9,797 nt of DNA from contig JAZOMO010000039.1 in assembly GCA_045654025.1 (NCBI GenBank), forward strand, positions 1 to 9,797. Reading direction: 5' to 3'. The notes below the pieces were generated by a model. It did not search any database, had not been told where the DNA came from, and saw only the letters and a list, made by a program, of their open reading frames with translations. Both the position numbers and the translations under genes were made by a program. Origin of the DNA: Scatosoma sp045654025 (GTDB lineage Bacteria > Bacillota > Clostridia > Christensenellales > Borkfalkiaceae). Positions 6,118 through 9,797 of this stretch are shown here, in pieces (position 1 is the first letter of the stretch; each line of letters opens with the position of its first letter).

Positions 6118-7572
6118 ATGAAACGGATGGGTTGGATTGTGTTGGCAGGAATGATGCTTTTGGGTTGTGTATTCGGGGTAACGGGGTGCGCAAAGCAAGT
6201 CAAGGAGCGTACCAAGTACGAGGTTGTCGTAGAATATAAGCCCGTGGACAACGCCTTGACGGGTACGGTTAAAATGGATTTTTTCAATCATTCGCAGCAG
6301 GAGCTGGATTGCTTGCAATTGCAGTTATATCCGAATGCGTATCGCAAGGGCGCAATCTATCCTGAGGTCGGCTACGATGCGATGATGGAGGCGTATTATG
6401 CGGGCGAAAGTTATGGGGAAATTTCCATTTCTTCCGTCTTGGGGTGTACCGGTTTTACGATAGGTGGCGAGGATAAAAACGTGTTGTACGCACAGCTTGA
6501 AAAGCCTCTTGCCCCGAACGAGCGTATTACCCTCGATATAGGCTTTTCTACAAGGCTGGCAGAAGTCAATGCGCCGCTTGGGCAGACGGAGAGTACGGTG
6601 AATTTTGCGGGGGCGTTTCCGACGGCGTGCGCTCTTACGGAAAACGGCTTTTATGAATGTGTTCCCTCGGAGGCTGGGCAGGCGGTGTTTGCCGACTGCG
6701 CCGATTATTCCGTGCGATTGACTCTTCCGAGGGAATACCTCTTGGTGTGCGCTGGGGAGATTATAGAAGAAAAAACGCTGGAAAGCAAAAAACAATACAC
6801 CATGTCTGCGACGAATATGCGTGATTTTACCTTTTCGCTGTCCACTTCGTGTACCTCTTTGGAGGATTATACGGGGAAGACGAGGGTTGGTTATTACTAT
6901 GAAAAAGACGAGCGTGCAGACGAGGTGCTTGCCTTGGCGATGAAGGCGGTGGAGTACTATTCTTCGATCTTCGGGGAATATCCGCACGAGCGTTTGACCT
7001 TATTGCAGACGAATATCGTGCGAAAAGCAGCCGATTACGCGGGTGTTTGTATGCTGTCAAAGAGGGTTGCAGGCGATGCGCTGCTCTGGGCGGTCTTGAC
7101 GAAGACGGCAGCGCAGTGGTGGTATTCGGCGGTGGGGGCGAATCGAGCGGAAAACGCTTGGCTAGTGGAGGGTTTATCGGCGTATTCGGCGATTTTGTTC
7201 TTAGATGCGCACCCTGAATATGGGCGGACGAAAAAACAGCTGATTGCTGATGCCCGCGCGGAATACGACGGTTATCGGGATACTTACAAAAAAGCGCTCG
7301 GGTGGGTAGATACCCGTATGAACCGCCCTCTTTCCACCTTTTTAAATGCTTATGAATACCGCTGTATTTCCGAACATAAGGCGGTGGTGATGCTATTCGA
7401 ATTAGAGAAAGCGGTGGGCAACAAGCGGTTGCTCTCGTCCTTGCGGAAATACTATGCGGAAAATCTTTACGGTTCGGCGACGCCGGCGCACCTTGCTGGC
7501 GCATTCGAACGAAACGGCTTGGGGGTTGCAGGTTTTTTGGAGAGCTACTGGGCGGGCAAGGGTACTTTTTAG
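6118..7572 (+). CDS. Lipoprotein with M1-peptidase fold and degenerate active site
   Basis: 484 residues. The N terminus is a lipoprotein signal peptide with lipobox V21-T22-G23-C24, so the protein should sit on the outer face of the membrane. Residues about 34-245 match the N-terminal beta domain of M1-type metallopeptidases (LTGTVKMDFFNHS, LQLQLYPNAYR, ITLDIGFSTRL). Residues about 265-480 match the catalytic gluzincin domain, but the zinc motif HExxH-N18-E is TKTAA (328-332) followed by E351 (WLVEGLSAYS). Both histidines and the catalytic glutamate are gone, while Q333-W334-W335 and the third ligand E351 stay at the expected 18-residue distance. The usual GGMEYP substrate loop reads AADYAG (304-309). 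There is no frameshift and the frame is open throughout, so this looks like an evolved pseudoenzyme, perhaps a binding or structural protein. The ribosome binding site AGGGG (6104-6108) precedes ATG 6118. Confidence 0.85.
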   Translation: MKRMGWIVLAGMMLLGCVFGVTGCAKQVKERTKYEVVVEYKPVDNALTGTVKMDFFNHSQQELDCLQLQLYPNAYRKGAIYPEVGYDAMMEAYYAGESYGEISISSVLGCTGFTIGGEDKNVLYAQLEKPLAPNERITLDIGFSTRLAEVNAPLGQTESTVNFAGAFPTACALTENGFYECVPSEAGQAVFADCADYSVRLTLPREYLLVCAGEIIEEKTLESKKQYTMSATNMRDFTFSLSTSCTSLEDYTGKTRVGYYYEKDERADEVLALAMKAVEYYSSIFGEYPHERLTLLQTNIVRKAADYAGVCMLSKRVAGDALLWAVLTKTAAQWWYSAVGANRAENAWLVEGLSAYSAILFLDAHPEYGRTKKQLIADARAEYDGYRDTYKKALGWVDTRMNRPLSTFLNAYEYRCISEHKAVVMLFELEKAVGNKRLLSSLRKYYAENLYGSATPAHLAGAFERNGLGVAGFLESYWAGKGTF

Positions 7573-7590
7573 AAAAGTAAAACAAAACGC

Positions 7591-7619
7591 TTGCCAAATC
7601 GATTGTCGCGATGTATAAT
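7591..7619 (+). promoter_or_regulatory. Sigma-A promoter for corA-fmdB
   Basis: TTGCCA (7591-7596) and TATAAT (7614-7619) are separated by exactly 17 nt. Transcription should begin near 7626, giving a leader of about 55 nt before the CorA start. The leader is far too short for an M-box magnesium riboswitch, and no other known regulator is visible. Confidence 0.7.
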
Positions 7620-7681
7620 GAAGTGGAGGAAACGCGCAGACTTTTTGAGGAAAATCCTATTCTGCGTGGGGGCATCAGCGT

Positions 7682-8674
7682 ATGGTAAAATTTTTTAAAA
7701 ACGAAAACGAGAAAATTGTCCAGTTGGACGCTTTCGAATCCCGTTGCTGGGTGGAAATGGTAAACCCCACCGATGAAGAGGTGGAGAAGATCGTTGCGTT
7801 CAGCGGTATTCCCGAAGAGCTGATGAAAGCGGCTCTTGACGAGGAGGAATCCGCCCGTGTGGAGGTGGACGACGGGGCGACGATGTACATTGTAGATAGC
7901 CCGATGATTGTGGATACGGAGGAGGGCGATCGGTACACGACCATTCCCGTGGCGATTATCTATAACCCCAAATGTATCGTGACGGTTTCATTAAATACTG
8001 ACCCGATTTTGACGGGATTTGCTTCCAATCGCGCGAAGGTATCGACGGGCAAACCCGTAGGATTTGTGTTGAACTTTATGTTGGGCAACGTAAAGCGTTT
8101 CTCATCCTTACTGAAACAGATTGATAAGAAGTCCCTACGTCTGCAGGCTGAGCTGCATAAATCCATGCGTAATCAAGAGCTGATTGAACTGTTGGACTTG
8201 CAAAATTCGCTCGTGTATTTCTCGACGGCGCTTGCGGCGAATTCGACGGTGCACGGCAGGCTTTCCCGCTTGGAATCGGTGCAGAGCAACGAGGAGTATC
8301 AAGACATGCAAGAGGACGTCTTGATTGAAACCAAGCAGGCTGTGGAAATGTGTTCGATTTATCGTGATATTCTAAAGACGACGATGGATGCGTTCAGCTC
8401 GGTGATTTCCAACAACGTGAACCACGTGGTTAAGCGGTTGACCATTATCACGATTTTGGTGGCGATTCCCACCTTGATTGCAGGGCTTTTGGGGATGAAT
8501 ATCAAGCTTCCGTTCGGGATGGATGCGGCAAACGGTAGCCCGTGGGAGTTCTGGATTGTCCTTGCGATTTCCGTGCTTTTAGTGGCGATTTTCTCGGTGG
8601 TGCTGGTCAAGTCTACCGGCTCAATCAAGATGCGTACCCCAAAACAGATGAAAAAGAAAAGGAGAAAAGACTGA
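7682..8674 (+). CDS. corA: CorA-family divalent cation (magnesium) transporter
   Basis: CorA proteins are homopentameric channels for Mg2+ (sometimes Co2+ or Ni2+) in the cytoplasmic membrane. The 330-residue protein has a large N-terminal cytoplasmic domain (about 1-230), a long stalk helix, and two C-terminal membrane helices (about 252-270 and 290-309). The selectivity signature G271-M272-N273 sits at the end of the first helix (AGLLGMNIKLPFG), and the tail is strongly basic (KKKRRK). The periplasmic loop (IKLPFGMDAANGSPWE) lacks the MPEL motif of classic CorA, as I recall for other Bacillota members. No in-frame start exists upstream of ATG 7682 (stop at 7646-7648); its ribosome binding site is only a weak G run (7668-7672). 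Its stop overlaps the next start by one base. Confidence 0.93.
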   Translation: MVKFFKNENEKIVQLDAFESRCWVEMVNPTDEEVEKIVAFSGIPEELMKAALDEEESARVEVDDGATMYIVDSPMIVDTEEGDRYTTIPVAIIYNPKCIVTVSLNTDPILTGFASNRAKVSTGKPVGFVLNFMLGNVKRFSSLLKQIDKKSLRLQAELHKSMRNQELIELLDLQNSLVYFSTALAANSTVHGRLSRLESVQSNEEYQDMQEDVLIETKQAVEMCSIYRDILKTTMDAFSSVISNNVNHVVKRLTIITILVAIPTLIAGLLGMNIKLPFGMDAANGSPWEFWIVLAISVLLVAIFSVVLVKSTGSIKMRTPKQMKKKRRKD

Positions 8675-8871
8675 TGCCTTTTTTACAATACAAATGCGCC
8701 GCTTGCGGTAAAAAGTTTGAGGAACTTGTGGCAAAGTACGACGACGAGGTTTTCTGCCCCGATTGCGGCGGAAAGACGGAGCGCGATTACGCAGGGGAAG
8801 TGTATTCTTCGACGGGTAAACAGGCGAAGAAGTGCTCCGGCAACTGCAAGACCTGCGGCGGCTGCCGATAA
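8674..8871 (+). CDS. FmdB-like zinc ribbon protein
   Basis: 65 residues, too short to reveal much chemistry. It begins MPFLQYKCAACGKKFEEL, typical of FmdB/CxxC_CxxC_SSSS-type regulatory zinc ribbons (usually MPxYxYxCxxCG...F). Cysteine pairs C8/C11 and C28/C31 should hold one zinc; a second cluster at C54, C58, C61, C64 (CSGNCKTCGGC) fills the C terminus and could bind another metal. The ATG is fixed by AAGGAG (8659-8664), 9 nt upstream, and by the TGATG overlap with the corA stop, which implies translational coupling. An in-frame extension to 8542 lies inside corA and is not real. Role unknown for most family members; here it may follow metal status because of its corA partner, which is inference. 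Confidence 0.85.
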   Translation: MPFLQYKCAACGKKFEELVAKYDDEVFCPDCGGKTERDYAGEVYSSTGKQAKKCSGNCKTCGGCR

Positions 8872-8901
8872 ACTGTGGATAAAAATTGATAGAACGAATA
8901 G

Positions 8902-8941
8902 ACAGCCTGAGGGGATATCCGACCTTCGGGCTGTTTTGTTT
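8902..8941 (+). terminator. Intrinsic terminator after corA-fmdB
   Basis: ACAGCCTGA (8902-8910) pairs with TCGGGCTGT (8926-8934) over 9 bp with one G-U pair. The stem can extend inward by GG (8911-8912) with CC (8923-8924), bulging T8925. A T-rich tail TTTTGTTT (8934-8941) follows. It separates the corA unit from the rRNA unit. Confidence 0.8.
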
Positions 8942-9040
8942 GTCGGGAAGGTATATATTTATGGTATGCGTGTATAGCGTACGCATTGCATACGCCCTCT
9001 CGTGTGTAACGCGCGCGTGTTGGGAGATAATTTTTGCTGA
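8942..9040. other. Non-coding gap with operator-like dyads upstream of the rRNA promoter
   Basis: No protein gene or tRNA is seen here. The stretch is marked by dyad symmetry: GCGTACGCATTGCATACGC (8977-8995) is a 19-bp palindrome with 9-bp arms, one mismatch and a central T; it contains the perfect palindrome GCGTACGC (8977-8984). GTATGC (8964-8969) repeats a half-site upstream, and ACGCGCGCGT (9009-9018) is another perfect palindrome. There is no T tail, so these are not terminators. A DNA-binding site for a regulator is possible but unproven. Confidence 0.4.
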
Positions 9041-9128
9041 GAATAAATTTTTTCAAAAAAAAGAAAAAAACTTAAAAAACTTTTCAAAAATGCTTGACAT
9101 TATCGTTGGTTAATGGTATTATGTTTAA
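9041..9128 (+). promoter_or_regulatory. Strong rRNA-type promoter with A/T-rich UP-like tract
   Basis: TTGACA (9094-9099), 17-nt spacer, TATTAT (9117-9122), with an extended -10 TGG (9114-9116). The consensus -35 and near-consensus -10 predict a start near 9129. The 50 nt just upstream (9041-9090) are almost pure A/T with phased A and T runs, as in the UP elements of rRNA promoters that bind the RNA polymerase alpha subunit. It reads directly toward the 23S gene with no 16S gene between, so it is the likely promoter of the 23S transcript. Start site not proven by sequence alone. Confidence 0.8.
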
Positions 9129-9403
9129 GCTGTCGCGCGATAAAACGCAAAAACGGCGCTCTCTGTTGAGAGCAAATATTAGAAGATTAACAACTGCATA
9201 GCAAGATAAAAAGTTTTTTTCTTAAAAAGGAAAAAGACGAGTACAAAGGCAAATTTCATAATTTGAAAGTAAAGCTAATGGTTAAAAAGCACAATAACGT
9301 AAGGACGATTTTTAGAAAGCCCTTTTAGACTGCAAATAAGACGATTAGCCGAGAGTAAGAATTAGAATTTTGTGTAAAGACGAGTAGATGAGAGAAAGAT
9401 AAA
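9129..9403 (+). other. Leader of the 23S rRNA precursor
   Basis: About 275 nt of non-coding, A-rich sequence between the promoter and mature 23S. It holds a boxB/boxA-like pair (9158-9200), an 11-nt direct repeat AAAGACGAGTA (9233-9243 and 9376-9386), and a segment complementary to the 5' end of 23S (9317-9328). No tRNA, no 16S sequence and no long ORF are present. In linked operons this position is the 16S-23S spacer; GATTAACAACTGCATAGC (9185-9202) resembles the boxA-distal part of Bacillota spacers (CTTTGAAAACTGCATAG), so the leader may derive from one. The sequence just before 9404 should pair with the 3' flank of 23S for RNase III cleavage; that flank is outside the window. Confidence 0.6.
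9158..9200 (+). promoter_or_regulatory. boxB-boxA-like antitermination site
   Basis: GCTCTC (9158-9163), loop TGTT, GAGAGC (9168-9173) form a perfect 6-bp hairpin (boxB-like). About 11 nt further comes GATTAACAA (9185-9193), comparable with E. coli boxA (TGCTCTTTAACA), followed by CTGCATAG as in Bacillota spacers. Order and spacing fit the Nus-factor site that keeps polymerase processive on rRNA genes. The boxA match is partial. Confidence 0.4.
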
Positions 9404-9797
9404 GATCAAGCTACAAAGGGCTTACGGAGAATGCCTTGGTACATGGCGCCGAAGAAGGACGTGACAAGCTGCGAAAAGCTACGGTTAGGAGCAAATATCC
9501 GTTGATCCGTAGATATCCGAATGAGGGAACTCAGTACGAGTAATATCGTATTATCATGCACTGAATAGATAGGTGCATGAGGGGAACCCGGGGAACTGAA
9601 ACATCTAAGTACCCGGAGGAAAAGAAAGCAAATAGCGATTCCGAGAGTAGTGGCGAGCGAAATTGGAACAGCCCAAACCTTAGGTAGTAATACTTAGGGG
9701 GTACGGACCGCATAACGGCATCAGGATGGGTAGTTGAAGCAACTGGAAAGTTGCCACGAAGAGGGTGAAATGCCCGTAGACGAAACCTTGAGCGAGC
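9404..9797 (+). rRNA. 23S ribosomal RNA, 5' part (runs off the window)
   Basis: About 394 nt of large-subunit rRNA, from its 5' end through domain I. It aligns by eye with the B. subtilis 5' end: AAGCTACAAAGGGC (9408-9421) for AAGUUAGAAAGGGC, ATGCCTTGG (9433-9441), CCGAAGAAGGACG (9450-9462), TTGATCCGTAGATATCCGAA (9502-9521), GGGGAACTGAAACATCTAAG (9591-9610), TACCCGGAGGAAAAGAAAGC (9611-9630) and GAGAGTAGTGGCGAGCGAAA (9643-9662). The exact 5' end is estimated from the GGUUAAG equivalent at 9404-9410. The gene continues past the right edge. The conserved blocks are intact, so it is likely functional. An apparent ORF on the opposite strand within it is not a gene. Confidence 0.96.

Noticed and set aside
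7563..7579. TACTTTT-TAG-AAAAGTA hairpin around the stop codon of the M1-like gene.
   Set aside because: Seven A/T-rich pairs with a 3-nt loop and no T tract after it; not convincing as a terminator.
6325..7675. Long open frames on the minus strand opposite the M1-like lipoprotein gene (about 220 and 282 codons).
   Set aside because: They lie wholly opposite a well-supported gene, have Arg/Pro/Ser-rich unnatural composition, overlap one another and lack ribosome binding sites; they are by-products of codon bias.
7620..7681. Magnesium riboswitch (M-box) in the corA leader.
   Set aside because: The leader is only about 55 nt and shows none of the M-box structure.
8542..8673. N-terminal extension of the FmdB-like protein inside corA.
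   Set aside because: It overlaps the conserved membrane region of corA; ATG 8674 has a good ribosome binding site and the family N terminus.
9129..9403. tRNA gene (Ile or Ala) in the region before 23S, as often found in rRNA spacers.
   Set aside because: No cloverleaf, TTCRANY T-loop or acceptor pairing was found.
1..9797. Mobile elements, CRISPR arrays, toxin-antitoxin or defence genes.
   Set aside because: No transposase or integrase motifs, regularly spaced repeats, terminal inverted repeats or target duplications were seen; the gene content is housekeeping, envelope and rRNA.

Overview
The window looks like ordinary chromosome from a Gram-positive, Clostridia-type bacterium (Bacillota). 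Every protein gene is on the + strand. The order dnaJ-prmA-rsmE-mtaB is the classical Bacillota heat-shock/RNA-modification synteny. Shine-Dalgarno sites are strong, promoters are TTGACA/TATAAT-like, and a YwmB-like gene next to a SpoIIQ-like gene hints at an endospore-forming ancestry. I cannot fix the species; a deep-branching uncultured gut clostridial lineage is a guess.

Layout. 1-189: end of an unknown upstream region (dnaK would be expected further upstream) with an inverted repeat and a doubtful 19-codon ORF. 190-1320: dnaJ, closed by a strong intrinsic terminator. 1375-4753: a separate transcription unit with its own near-consensus sigma-A promoter, carrying prmA, rsmE, mtaB and a HIT-family gene, with a 4-nt overlap or immediate abutment between the first three. 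The terminator after the HIT gene also carries the ribosome binding site of the next gene. 4816-6040: a short exported protein resembling the C-terminal part of YwmB, then a membrane-anchored LytM/M23 protein resembling SpoIIQ with intact metal ligands and a possible sigma-F-type promoter. 6118-7572: a lipoprotein of the M1 peptidase fold in which HExxH has been replaced by TKTAA, so probably a pseudoenzyme. 7591-8934: a sigma-A promoter, a CorA-type divalent cation channel, a translationally coupled eight-cysteine FmdB-like zinc ribbon protein, and a terminator. 8935-9403: no protein gene; an operator-like dyad, an A/T-rich UP-like tract, a strong rRNA-type promoter, and a roughly 275-nt leader with boxB/boxA-like elements. 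From about 9404 to the end: the 5' part of a 23S rRNA gene.

How the parts work together. The left half is protein quality control and translation-apparatus modification (DnaJ chaperone; methylation of L11 and of 16S U1498; methylthiolation of t6A37 in tRNA). The middle encodes envelope proteins, perhaps linked to sporulation. The right end starts an rRNA unit in which 23S seems to be transcribed from its own promoter with no 16S gene directly upstream, suggesting unlinked rRNA genes.

No mobile element, CRISPR array, tRNA or defence system is visible. The most notable observations are the degenerate M1 active site, the terminator hairpins doubling as ribosome binding sites, and the free-standing 23S gene with its leader.
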